From the NCBI GenBank assembly GCA_033297075.1, contig MU858154.1:1-64000 (forward strand): a DNA stretch of 64,000 bases. The letters run 5' to 3'. The notes below the pieces were generated by a model that did no database searches, had not been told where the DNA came from, and saw only the letters and a list, made by a program, of their open reading frames with translations. Origin of the DNA: Rhypophila decipiens. Its lineage: Eukaryota > Ascomycota > Sordariomycetes > Sordariales > Naviculisporaceae. Made by a program: the position numbers and the translations under genes. Shown piece by piece: positions 20,763 through 32,752 of this stretch (positions are counted from its first letter, which is position 1; each line of letters begins with the position of its first letter).

Positions 20763-23700
20763 GGCGCCGGCGCTTCTTGGGCTGTTGATCTTATTGTTGA
20801 AGGAGAGTGATAAAGCGAAATCAGGAGGTTAGAGAGAAGTGAGGGGGATGCACAATGACAATGGGTGATTCATAGAACTGCACAAGTCGGGCACCGCCAG
20901 TCCCTGCAATGACGGGAGTCGGTGGTGGCTGTGCCCCGGCATTTTCCGTCGTCTGCCTCGAGGCAAAGTACACAACGCAACTTTTCCGGTTTTACGTGAA
21001 GTGCATAAGTCCAAGACAGAAATAATACAGTCCCAAGTCAAGTCACAACACGGAAGGAATAAAATTGATACCTAAACAAATCTCGGTGCGCTAGAATTGG
21101 GCAACGTATATTCGCTTGCTGCCCAAACAAGACGTGCAAATTAACACTGTACCGCCAAAGACATTTTTTATCCAAGAGAGAGGACTTGTGCGCAGCCCTG
21201 TATTTGAAGAAGCTGAAATAAATGGTCGGTCGCAAGAGCTAAAAGAAGACGCATCTGGGACTAGATATGAAGAACCTATACCCCGGCATGCCTCACAGGG
21301 CAATCATAGCAAGGGGCCTTTGACTATCGCGCTAACTTACCGCCATTTCTTTTCGCATAAGCTACCTGCAATTATTCATGCAGCGGGAAATGACATGGTA
21401 GCCATGACTAGAGGAGCAGCTCAAGACGTGATTTCTGAGGCAGCCATAGACAGAATATTGTTCTTTCAGCGCAAGATCAAGAGATACTCGCGGGTGTTTG
21501 ATTTCCTGCCGCGGCTAACCAAATAATGCAGAGTATTCTGCCCGTGGGTTTGAGGAGGCGACTCATGCGCTGCTCCTTTCAAGTTTCCCCTTGTTGGCCG
21601 GCCGGGGTTCAAGAAGGCTGAGAGCTTTAAACCAACCGACAGCAAATGGGAGTATGAGCTGGGCACTGAGCCCTGACATGTCATCCACTTCCAAATATCA
21701 ACATATATTCCCGGCTAAGCCTGATTCGGATGCGCCGCGGGCTGATACCCTAGCACTCAGCCTTTTCGCCTCGTCTCGCCTTGTGTACTACGGTCGCGAA
21801 GCCTACGCATGTATGCTGTGGAGAGACTGTATTGATTTTGGGCTCGCTGCGTCTTCGTGACTCGGATATTCGGTCGTGGTCTAGGGGCTTTGCTAGTTCG
21901 ATGAGCCACGGGGCCGCTTCGCGCACAAGGAGGAGTGCCTAGGGGAAATAAAAATCTGCAAGCTGATGAGAGGGCTGTAAATTTCCATGTAGTGGAAGAG
22001 AAGCAGAAACGTACCTGGAAAACTTGCATTGACGATATTTGGCAGTCGACGATGGAAATTCTCGGCCATTTCAACCGACGGAAGGGGTTCGTTCCGTGTT
22101 CGCAACGCTTGACAGCTCAACTAACAGCCTGCGCGTCCGGACCCACAATAGCGCGTCAAGCCTCGCACCGCGCTCACCATCAGGCGCATGGAGAATAACA
22201 ATTTTTCTATTCGCCTGATGCAGCAGAACTATTTTCTGCAGCTCAATTCTTAACCCTCTCCTTACCTGATACATTTGTCAGCTGTGTTTCTCAACTCTCA
22301 TAATTCCTTTGAAAAAGCAGACTGCGTTGCTCAACCATGTCTCGACTACCTGAGGACCAAGCACACGATGAGGACCGGCCAATGCAACTACGGTCGATGA
22401 TAACTAATCGAGAGAGCAAAATTACCCCCTGAGCCCTTTTCATTGCCCCTTTGGGCAGGTTTAATACCTCTGACAGAGAAGGAAAAGCATACTCCAGCCT
22501 CGAAACGCTTAGAGCCTTAGCCGATAGCCAGACTTTCCGACCGCCGACCCACGAATCCACGATAGCTCCACACCGACAGACACTCGACACGTGAAGTGCC
22601 ACTCAATCTAGTTATTCTAGGTGGCTTGGAAATTCAGAATCATCAGCGCTTGAGGCGGTGGACCATATCAGCATCAGTCTCGTTAGAATTTATAAATACA
22701 ACGGTTGTCTTTCGCGGCGAAGGGCTGGAAAGATTGCCTCCGAATGTGGTCAGTAGAGGATAGGAGATGCGAAGACAGCGATCAACCATTAGCACCTTTG
22801 CCATGAAGCTTTTCATCGAGCCCTGTGATCGAAAGTTGCCTCGGTCTTGTGCGGCTATCACGCGTCGCAGACGGCGAACAATGCCAGCGAGCATGATAGT
22901 TTGCTCCTCTGTTGTGTTCACGCCAGTTGCCAGGGGGCGTACTCAATCGCCGCGATCTCCAACCAGTCGTAGATTATCCAAGAATGCTTGATAGATTCCA
23001 AGCGTAGGGTCAAGATTGTCACCGGTGATAAATGGGTCAGGAAAGGGAACACATAGGGCTATCTACTGTCTATTCCTGTCTTACTCTATTCGTGACTTGC
23101 CTCTGCGTCTCTTTAGGTTGCAGATAGCTGGTATATACATGCTATCCCATCGATGCTATGTGTACTGGTGTATTGGGAACCCTCTCCTACTGCTTGGAAG
23201 CGAACAAGAGCTGTCTTCGTCGGCTGCCCGATGGACAGGGGTCACAGGGGAGCTTCCTGTCAAGTGCCGGCCACTGAAAACGTTGTCTGACGGACCGACG
23301 AGACAGCAACACAGTGCATCACGTCACTCGACCTCAGTGTTGACGGTTTCCTGCCTGGTTGCCTGGCAGATGGCTCCACATCTACCGGGCTCAACATTCA
23401 ATGGCCGGCATCCTCTGCATCAGTCACCCCCCTCAACCACATCTTTCCTTTTCCAGATGCTTCTGAATATTCCTTCGAGCCCTGAAGAAGAATCAAATGT
23501 CTCCCCGGGTCCCTGGGGCGTGTTGATATTACCCACTATCCCTCTTTCCACTCACTGTTGCTCGTCCCCATCTCCTCTGCACCACAGCCTTTGCCAGTCA
23601 ATTGAATTTTCATCCTTGTCCTATTATTACCAGCCCCTGAGACTGACGCGGATGCTCTGCTCCTTCCCTTTGCAAGGGCCAGCGAAATCTTGGTCGACTT

Positions 23701-24715
23701 CTGCTCTAGTGGGCCAGTCGAAAGACAGGGTAGCTATCAATGCCCCCCCAGCAACACATCTGCCTCCCAACATTTTTTCAAACCTGTCTGCACAAACACC
23801 ACACAACACACAGAAATTGAAATTTACAAAACTCCAATTTCTTGCTCATCGCCAGCCTCTTCCTGATTTCCATTCCACTTCCTCTTTACTATTTTTTCCA
23901 TGTCAACCCCATCGTCAATCATCTCCTTCTCCTTCCTCTCCGCCTCGCAATACTTTTTTCAAACCTCTTCACTATCTTTCCCTTTCTCGGTCGCGTCGTC
24001 ACTGACCTTGCGTGCGCGCCTCTGCGTTCATGCATCTCCACTTCAATCAACGCACAAGACACACCGCCTCGGCAGCCTTGGACCAGGTAAGCTCTCTTCT
24101 GTTCTTCACACTCCCCATTCACTATTTCCAGGAGAAGGGCGATGATGAATTGGTAGTTTTCAACTCTGAAGGAGCACGGCTCCGTGAGGCGTTCCTCGTG
24201 ACAAGCACCGGCGTTCCTCTTGACGAGCACCAACCTACCTGCCTTTGCACTAGGATCTGACTGCCCATCAACGACCTTTGAAATCTTCACGTTCCACAAT
24301 GTTGCCGATATCAATTACTAACCAGTTTACGCTTCTCACAGGAAGATACACATCGTCGCAGCCCTGGCAGTCCATCCTCGAATGGCCCGAATGTCAGGTA
24401 TGCTCAGCCCTCCCAAACCCCGCAGCCACCAATGATAACACAAAGCATATACTACACTAATGCACAGACCACTCCAAGGAGCCGACTACTTGGTTGGTTC
24501 TTCGGTGGAGGTCTTGATGTATTGAAAATGAGCTGTCTGAGACAACCTTTCAAGTCCTCACTGCTTTTGCACACTTCATCACTTTGACTGTCTGTGACTA
24601 ACCAATATACAGTTCTCTCCAGTCAATCCGCCGCCAGTCCTGCGCTTCAGATATTCGCTCTACGCCTCGCTCTCTTAATGTGCGACAGTTTATTAATCTC
24701 TGAATAGTATAGATG
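20763..24715. other. Gene-poor region with weak coding-like fragments
   Basis: No intact gene can be supported. On the minus strand, 23040-22640 reads with protein-like character (GDNLDPTLGIYQAFLDN, then a frame break, then EEQTIMLAGIVRRLRRVIA) as if a degraded gene lay there. 23500-24000 is strongly pyrimidine-rich on the plus strand, like a fungal 5' UTR. Splice-like pieces (exon-sized segments ending GTAAGC at 24087 and GTATGC near 24398, acceptors at about 24341 and 24470) lead into the module array that starts at 24716. Confidence 0.4.
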
Positions 24716-26320
24716 GTATGTCTCTTTCGCATCTCTTCATCCTCCTCACTGTCGCCAGCAGATGCTCTTCTTGGCAAGTTTTCGGCTTTGTCGCGCCTCT
24801 TGCCTTGGTCTCAAGACCGTGGAAGACACACTGCCCTCACACATCCGATATTTTCCATGACGATTATTCTTATCCTTATGAAGCCTTGCTCCTGCCCTGG
24901 AACCTGGATCAGTGGTCACGATTACACGCCTCAAACACTGATCATATCTCTACAAGCTTGCCAATCCCCTTGATCTCCTTGTTGTGGAACGCCGCCTAAC
25001 TTTGTCTGTCGTTCCAGGCTCATCCCCAGCCCCATAGCGGGTCCCGAGAACCGCGTGCGCAAGGCCATGTAAGTACCCAATGGTTTATCTTTTCATTCCA
25101 CTGGTGGCTTCCAAGCGAAGAAACCACCACATAATCCCATGATGACAACACGTCGATCACGGTCGCTCTGAACCGTTTCTCCTGGCAACGCGATACCAGG
25201 GCAGGCTTGCCCACGGCAGTTGGTAGACGACCGTGTCCTGGGTTGATTGATGAAATTTTCGAGTTTGTGATTTGCGGATTGCATATCATTTGCCTGGCAC
25301 AGACTCAGCTGTTAATATCGAGTTTACTAACCTCGTCTGTTATTCCAGGTCACACCCTCAGGACAAAGCAAGTCCCAAAGGCAGGCCGCAGGTCAATGTT
25401 GGTATCAAATCTCGCCATTCTTTGCTTCCTTCACCTGCACAATCACATGATGAAAAACCAAGTGCGCGCCTCTGTCCAAATGAACCGTTTCTCCTTCGCG
25501 CGCGATATCTGGGCCAAGCGAGGCCCCCCCGGCGGCTGATGGATGACCGTATCTGGAGTTGATTGATTACACCGCACCACCTGAGGGGATCTTACCCTCT
25601 CTCGCCAGCACATCCATATATATTCGGCTTGGATTCACTCACCATGTTTCTCACTGCAGGTTCATGCTCCCCAAGTAAGAATTCTCGATGCAAGGGCTCA
25701 TGGCAATGTAAGTTCCACGATGTTTTCTTTTCCGTTCTTTACCTACACAATCACCTGATGAAAAAAAGACAAAAAGAGGTCTCTGTCTCTGTTATGAACC
25801 GTTTCTCTTTGGCAACGGGATGCTTGGGCTTGGTCCACCGGCGGCTGGTAGAAGACCGTTTCCCCAAAGAGTTGATTGATATCAATGTCACTCTGATCCC
25901 AGATTGAACCATTTCTCACTGCCACATTGCACACGGATATCAGGGTTGGATTCGCTAACCTCGTCTACTCATCCCAGGGCTCTTCACAGGATACAGCGGG
26001 CCTCAGCAAGGCAATCGAAGGACGCAAGACCACGTAAGTTGCCAAATCTCATTGTCATTTTCATACCTTTACCTACACAATTCCATGATGATAGCAAAAA
26101 GCAATCTCTGTCGCGTTCACGATGAACCGTTTCTCCTTTGATTACGGGATGCCTGGGCTTGGTCCACCGGCGGATGGTAGAGGACCGTTTTCAAAGCGAG
26201 TTGATTGATTATAGCCCAAATCGAAGCTCATCTGATCTTTTGGATTGTATCTCCGTCGATGGCACATTACATATCTTGGCACTGAGCTGTTGGCTAACTC
26301 TGTGTCGTCTCAACCTCTAG
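24716..26320 (+). repeat. Tandem array of ~0.33-kb modules with intron-like borders
   Basis: Four to five diverged modules recur with period 311-343 bp. Each has an intron-like segment of about 265-300 bp starting GTAAGT/GTATGT/GTTGGT and ending in a pyrimidine tract plus CAG or TAG, and a 48-56-bp exon-like block (25018-25068, 25349-25397, 25660-25707, 25978-26033, next from 26321). Inside four of the intron-like segments TGAACCGTTTCTC recurs (about 25169, 25481, 25795, 26123), followed by GGTAGA(A/G)GACCG-like sequence and GTTGATTGAT. Three of the four carry ACACAAT or GCACAATCAC before ATGATGA. Blocks a and c are open in phase 0, but block lengths do not keep one frame overall, so coding status is unresolved. 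Confidence 0.7.
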
Positions 26321-27089
26321 GCATTTCATTTTCGACCATGTGATCCAGCCCTGGGCGGGGCAGACCCATCAGCCACGATTTCGACCTTGACCCGCCAGCT
26401 GGTTCGGTCGTTGCCCCCACCATTGTTGGCTCCCGTCGCATGAAGATATTTAAAGCTCGGTGTCAGCCCGAACCTTCTTCTTCGAGTTTTCCACGACTAT
26501 GCTCATTCCGAAAATGACACCAACTGCACGATCCGTCCTCAGAACAATCAGCATCATGCCCCTTGCGTGTTGAAGCAGCCCGCATGGTAAGTTCTTTTTT
26601 CCATTGTTCATTTTCCCAGTTAGAAAGACAGTGAGCGCGTGGCTCATCGCGCTCCCCGTGTACACCATGATGCCCTAAATCGTCTTTAGTTTTTCAGAGA
26701 TTCCTTAGGGGACAAATGAAGACACCTCTTTTTTTCTGATTGATACACCTACCTTACCTGCACTTGCGCATTCTGAACTCGTACATGATCTCCTGCTAAC
26801 GTTGAAGTATCGCGAGAATAGGGCATGCATCACTAAGATCGGGACGTCGACTGTTCTCAGCCTCGCGACAAGGATCACACGGCGCCAAGGATGATGTGCG
26901 GTGTTGGCGACCAAACTGGGATCTGGGCTGACGGCATGGTGCATCAGCTGTCAGCACCATGGAAACCGGTCGGGGCAGAACCATCCTCAAATAGATAAAA
27001 AAGAGTTTCTCTGTGTGAACATTTCCCAAGCGACAAAAAGTCTCTGAGCTATTTCATCATCTTTCTGATCTCTGCTATTCGTTGATACA

Positions 27090-27283
27090 ATGTTGGACAT
27101 TCTCAAAGAAGTTTTGTTTGCGCCTTTCAAGCTATGGGGTCGGTCAGTATTGCGCTTTCATTCCACGACTGGTAGAATCCGAATGTCTATCATGCAGCTT
27201 GGTTGAGGATTGCTAACCACAACGTCATGACCAGATTCCTCGAGGAAGTTGGTCGTCTTTACTACAAAATCCGGCCGTATTGA
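27090..27283 (+). CDS. Possible 33-residue spliced ORF
   Basis: ATG at 27090; exon 1 ends at 27142 before GTCAGT. A 92-bp intron with TTGCTAACC branch and GACCAG acceptor (27143-27234) is followed by exon 2 to TGA at 27283. The joined 102 nt are in frame. The peptide begins MLDILKEVLFAPFKLWG and ends in YYKIRPY: a basic, amphipathic helix-like sequence. It lies about 0.8 kb downstream of the module array, which could represent its long spliced leader. No homolog is recognised and such short ORFs can arise by chance. Confidence 0.35.
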
Positions 27284-28741
27284 ACGCCACAACCATTCAG
27301 AAAACATGCGACCTTACCTCGGTAAAAAGTCGATATCCTGGTCTGATAACGGTGATATCTTCTCACACGAAGGTTCAAGTCTACGATTGGCTATGATGGA
27401 AAAGGGGCAAGCAAGTGAACATAAAGAAGTGGAACCCAGCACCCAAACAGGAACAAACAAAACAGTGGCGTTAGGGGTCAACGGGTCCTGTCAGCGTTAC
27501 GTCATCCAACTAAAAGCTTCCCCGCGATGGCCAAGCTTCAGGCTTGCCAAGGCGCTAAGTCGCGGCCCCACCACACTACCAGCAACAAACTTCCTGGGGC
27601 TGCTGGGCAGGGGAGACGACCAGCGATCTTTGATCATCAACACCCCCTTTTGTCGACTATGATGGAAGGGATGTCCTTTTCGGTCTATTTTTGAACGACT
27701 ATCGGAACACTCTCGGGATAAGTTCGGAACCTGAATCAGGAACTGGCGATGAACACGCAGGATGACAGCATGGTTTCGTCAGCTTCCGGAGTTCGGAGGA
27801 CCGACCAGCCAGGACATGAGCTCCACGCATCGGGCTGCAAACAGCAGGTCTAGCGGGATATCACGGTCTGGAAGCAAATACAAGCCAAGGCTCAAGCAGG
27901 ATGGAGGGTCTCCAGGTCTGGCGACTCATTGAGTATACTGTTAGGAAGCTGTTCCCCTGAGGCAGAGTCAGGAACTGCACGCGGCCTCACAGTCCGTTAG
28001 CCGGTGGCTACCGCCAACTCTCAAATCAAGCGGGGTGGAATGAAATGCTTCAGATGATTGAATACAATGGAGTCGGGAACCATGCTTTCGAGAAAGACGA
28101 TCCAGTTGGGACCTTCCGTGAACTTGAAGTGATGGTGTTGACTCCGCCACGGAAAGCGAGACTGTGTGCGGCTCACCGACCTCATTCCTTCCTAATCAGG
28201 AAGGCTCGATCAAGCTTCTCCCTGCAATGGCCGTTTGACTGGCGTCATGGCCTGACTGACTTGCTCTCTTCCATGTCTTTACCCCGCCGACGCACAGTTC
28301 AGACGTTCCCCTGACTGCACAACCGTTGAGCAACTTGAGCTCCAACAGAGGCTTGCTCGTCATACAAACATCGACCTCATTTCCAGTCCTTCGTTGCAAC
28401 CCGAAGTCCGAAATTTCTTGCACGCCCAGATTCTGTGTCTGGTGCAATTGCTTTCTCTCGGGAGCCAGCTGTGCGCGAAGCAATTTTTGATCCGATGTTC
28501 TTGTGCTTCATTCGTTTGCAGACGTATTTCCCCGCCACCTCTGCTCCTCCGTTCGCGTGACGACATTCTCTCTCTTTTCTGCAGCATTGTCAACAAACCA
28601 TACACGTTTCGCGACGACTTTCTTCTCGTTGCGAAGATTACGAGCTCAACAATCCAGGACATCACTTCAACCATCGTTTGGAGATTCGAGCAGGACTAGA
28701 AAGCAGAGATTAGTCGGTCGCTCAGACAGCGCGCTTACAGG
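27284..28741. other. Intergenic region upstream of the GH72 gene
   Basis: No supported gene. The stretch 28480-28740 is T/C-rich on the plus strand and probably the 5' UTR and core promoter of the glucanosyltransferase. Confidence 0.5.
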
Positions 28742-30612
28742 ATGGTGTCCTTCAAACAGACTTTCGCTTCTTACCTGTTGCTAGGACATGCTTGGGCCGC
28801 TCTTCCGCCCATTGTCATGAAGGTGAGAACGGCCCTCCAGCTCCTCCATACGACTTCATCTTCACGCAGGCACTGACTCTGCCTTTCGCGACAGGGATCC
28901 AAGCTCTTCTACGAGAACGGCACGCAGTTCTACATCAAGGGCATCGCCTACCAGCAAGACAGCGCCGCCGCGGGTAGCAGACTCTCGTCAGACAAGTTCG
29001 TCGATCCCCTTGCCAGCGAGTCCAACTGCAAGCGGGATGTGCCGTACCTCCAAGCGCTCAAGACCAATGTCATTCGCACATATGCTATAGACCCGAAGAA
29101 GGATCACTCCGCATGCATGAAGCTGTTGGACGACGCCGGAATCTACGTGATCAGTGACCTTGGCGAGCCCTCCTTGTCAATTAACAGGTAGAGGCAATTC
29201 CATCCGCGAAACACCGTGATAGGAAGCTGACACACCTCAGAGACGAGCCAAAGTGGGACGTCGAGCTGTTCCAGCGGTACAAGGACGTCGTTGATGAACT
29301 GGGCAAATATGACAATGTCATTGGTTTCTTTGCCGGAAACGAAGTCTCCAACTCGAAGAACAACACTGGCGCATCTGCATATGTGAAGGCTGCTGTGGTG
29401 AGTCAATGTCATTCTGTCAAGCGCTCGTGAAGACCGGCTTGAGAGTGTCTTGCTGACAGATATATGTAGCGCGATACCAAGGCGTACATCAAAAAGAATA
29501 ACAAGCGGTGGCTCGGCGTCGGGTATGCTGCCAACGACGACGCAAACATTCGCAGTTCGATCGCGCACTACTTTAACTGCGGCCACCAGGACGATGCGAT
29601 TGACTTTTGGGGTTATAATATCTGTTAGTTGGCCCCTTGCTTGGAGCCTGAACCCCTGATACTGACTGGATGTAGACGAATGGTGCGGCGATAAGACGAT
29701 TGAGAGCTCCGGCTATGGCAAGCAGATCGACTTCTTCCGCAATTACTCGGTCCCTGTCTTCTTCGCCGAGTATGGCTGTAATATTGTGGACGGCGGCGCT
29801 GCTGGGCGCAAATGGGAGGAGACCACCGCTCTCTACTCTGATGAGATGACGGGCGTATTCTCTGGTGGCATGTAAGTTGTGTCGAATGGCGAGGGGCATT
29901 ACTATTGGTACAATTCTGACCCCTATACGAATCCAGCGTGTACATGTACTTCCAAGAGGCCAACGACTACGGACTTGTCGAGATCGCAGACGATGGCACC
30001 GCTAGCACCATGAAAGATTTCGCTCCTCTGCAGACCAAGATCGCAGCCGTCCAGCCCTCTGCGGTTCCCATGGATTCCTATTCCCCCACCAACAAGCCCG
30101 CCGAATGCCCGGGTACAGCATCAGACTGGCAAGTCAAAGGCTCGGTGCTTCCCCCCACCCCCAACAAGGAGCTCTGCGATTGCATGTACAAATCCCTCTC
30201 ATGCACTCCCTCCACAGAACTCCAAGAGGATGACTACAAGAAGATATTTGATGACGTATGCGGCGCGGAGAAATCCGCTTGTGATGGGATCGCTCACGAC
30301 ACGCTCAATGGCGAGTATGGCCAGTGGTCTATGTGTGACTCTAAGAGCCAGCTGGGATATGCACTCAACGAGTATTACAGGAAGCAGGATCAGGCCGGTG
30401 ATGCGTGTGATTGGCAGGGCTCGGCTGTTGTCGTCAAGCCTGGTTCTGTTGACGCGGCCTGTAAGGATATGGTTGCTAGTGCTAGTGCGTCGGCCAGTCA
30501 TAGTTCGGTTGCCCATCCTGTGGTTATGGAACAGGTGGTTGGTCTGGGCGGGCTTGCGATGGGGTTGTATATCCTTGTTGCGATGGCTGTTGGTGGTGCC
30601 TTGGTTCTTTGA
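28742..30612 (+). CDS. GAS1: GPI-anchored beta-1,3-glucanosyltransferase (GH72 with CBM43)
   Basis: Six exons (28742-28822, 28895-29187, 29241-29397, 29470-29623, 29676-29871, 29937-30612) give 518 residues in one frame. A signal peptide covers about 1-20. The GH72 domain starts [16 protein letters not shown]; the acid/base Glu159 is in FFAGNEV and the nucleophile Glu260 in VFFAEYGC. From about 375 a cysteine-rich X8/CBM43 module ([18 protein letters not shown]) is followed by a short Ala/Ser linker and a hydrophobic C-terminus typical of a GPI signal. The enzyme splits and rejoins beta-1,3-glucan chains at the plasma membrane to extend wall glucan. The exon model is complete and conventional. 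Confidence 0.95.
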
Positions 30613-31711
30613 GAGAACAGAAAGATGATGAATGCGACCTTTTGGGTTGGTGGTAGGGGCATTGATGCTGGAATGGACTTTATCTTCTGTTGTTTGATGG
30701 GTGGATGTTGTTTCAGTTTGGTCAGACAAGCTTTTTATCTCTGATTATGGTGCCTTTGTATTTTCCGGCAACTACTGAAGACCTGGCATGGCATACATTA
30801 TGTTCTGGAGACCTGACTACTACTCTTTACTTTTCGTTTTTGACTTACTATACTTGGTACTAGCAAGCATACCATATTTTGTTTATGAAGTTTAGGGATC
30901 GGTATGAACGAGATCAGTCATATTACCAGCTTACCGGTAGGCGATGTTGGAGAGACGCTTTAACTTAGAGACACAGATTGACGAATAAAGGGCATAATTT
31001 TAAGAGAGCTTTGTTGATATGGGTCGCCGGGTATCTACCATGCTTCCGCTGGCTCAGGAGCTATGCCAAAAAGTGAATACACAGTCAGAGGCAGTGAGGT
31101 AGCCCGCAAGTCCTTGAATAACGAGTGACCAGTCGCTCATCCCCTCAATGAAACGAGTGGATCGACATACGTAGTACCAAGACAATGTAACATGCTTGTA
31201 CTTTGTAGACTTGTGGCTCTTTGCTGGGCTCCCGAATGCCCCCGTAATGAGGATAGAATATTTGACGTGATAACACATATTTCCCTCAGTTTGCGTGTGT
31301 TGGTCTTCAAGGCCCTTTGCATCATAAGCAAACCACCGCTCTCAGGCTTCGGATGTCTCCCTTCGCTGTTTTATTTGATCCTCTTGTACCACGTAGTTTC
31401 ATGTGAAATGGCCCCTGACTTCGGTCGTGAAATGCTAGTAATGTAGAAAGAGCAGAGGTTCGTTCCCTGGGTATATTTTGCCTTGTTCCGTCTAACTCCA
31501 TATCCGCTAATACATACCATGAGTCCAATATTCCACTAGCCAGCCCTCTGAGTGCTTGTATATGGGCCTAGTCTTTGTCCCCATGTCCGTCATTGTAAAC
31601 GCTGATTTCTTCACTTAGTCCGTGTTAAAGTATTGCCGCCAATATCTCCATAAGCCCAGCTGACTCTACCACGGATCGTTGTTACCAAGTCCCTGCGCAA
31701 CATGTTCCCCA
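30613..31711. other. Intergenic region, nothing recognised
   Basis: Shared 3' flank of the convergent GH72 and ALB1 genes. It is AT-richer than its surroundings, with no coding frame or repeat that I can support. Confidence 0.5.
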
Positions 31712-32167
31712 TTATTCGATCTGCATATCGTCATCCTGCGCGGGAGTCGTCTCGTCTGTTTTGCTCGTCTTGATCTTCTCGGCCGGGACGTCTAAACAAA
31801 CAAAACCGTCGTTAGCACCGTCACACATCCAATCGACCCCCTTCTCCCACAAGTGTAAGGGAATTAAAAGCGCGAACGTACCTTTCATCTCAGCCTCCAA
31901 ATCCTCAACCGTGACCTCCCCACTCTCAATCTTTCGCCTAAGCGCATGCGCAAGTGCCTTCTCCATCTTGCGCTTCTTCTTGCTGCTCAGCGCCGCGCCG
32001 GGGCCGGAATTGGGCAAAAGACCGGGCCGAGCACCTCGCGCTGCTTCCGACTTTGTAATCTTGGTCTGTCCTGCGCGAGACTTTTGCTGTTGGATCTTGC
32101 GTTTCTTGCCGGCGCTGGCTGCTTGGCGCAGTTTGGATTTGGTGTTTGGGTTTTTAACTGATGGCAT
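31712..32167 (-). CDS. ALB1: Ribosome biogenesis protein Alb1
   Basis: Exon 1 (32167-31882) and exon 2 (31791-31712) are separated by a 90-bp intron (donor GTACGT, branch GCTAACG, acceptor TAG) and encode 121 residues. The N-terminus MPSVKNPNTKSKLRQAASAG is followed by a very basic nuclear-type region (KKRKIQQQKS, SSKKKRKMEKALAHALRRK) and an acidic end (QDDDMQIE). This matches fungal Alb1, the small basic shuttling factor of pre-60S particles that works with Arx1 in export. Reading through the intron would give 151 residues with an unlikely insert. The family call rests on overall pattern and size. Confidence 0.75.
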   Translation of the reverse strand: MPSVKNPNTKSKLRQAASAGKKRKIQQQKSRAGQTKITKSEAARGARPGLLPNSGPGAALSSKKKRKMEKALAHALRRKIESGEVTVEDLEAEMKGTFALLIPLHLWEKGVDWMCDGANDGFVCLDVPAEKIKTSKTDETTPAQDDDMQIE

Positions 32168-32752
32168 TTTGGATGGGCTTTTCTTTCTTTCTTTCTTGTC
32201 GGGTCTGTTTTGGTTTGAGTCTTCGTAAGGTGGTTTCGGCGATTGGTCTTCGTGGGAGCTTTTGGGGCGGGATTGGTCGAGATATGAATTGAGTTTGGAA
32301 TTGGGAATGGTTGTTCAGGTCAAGCAGAGCGGTGATGGCAGAATTGCAAATTTTAGTGGAGTTGGAGGGGCTCAAATGCTTGACCGCTCGGCGGACGAGC
32401 TCCGGGCGGTGAAGGAAGTGGGGCCGTGGACGCCGAGACCCGGGCCGGTGGGTCCCGCGAGTGACCCCGGTCAATCCCCCGAATACACGTGTTAAAAAAA
32501 AAAAAAAAAGAAAACCGGGCATTTTGCATTCCTTTCAAGACCAGCATCAGTTGTCTGCTAATGAGCATATGGATGTCAATGAATCTGAGAGCGGCACTGT
32601 TATCGGTTGAGCTATAATACCTCACATCAAGAACAACAGAAAGACAAGAAAACAAGGCATAAGAATTAGTTGCCCAGCCCAGAAACACCATTAAGTCTGT
32701 CCCCCGAAATCCTCAAACCCAATTAGCTATCCCTTATATTCCTCTGCATATC
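32168..32752. other. Intergenic region with a poly-A tract
   Basis: Between ALB1 (5' side) and the lipoxygenase 3' end. Contains a 15-base A run near 32495-32509. No gene supported. Confidence 0.5.

Noticed and set aside
23016..24005. 329-codon plus-strand open frame rich in Pro and Ser
   Set aside because: Driven by a pyrimidine-rich tract; no domain, no signal, and composition matches fungal leader sequence rather than protein.
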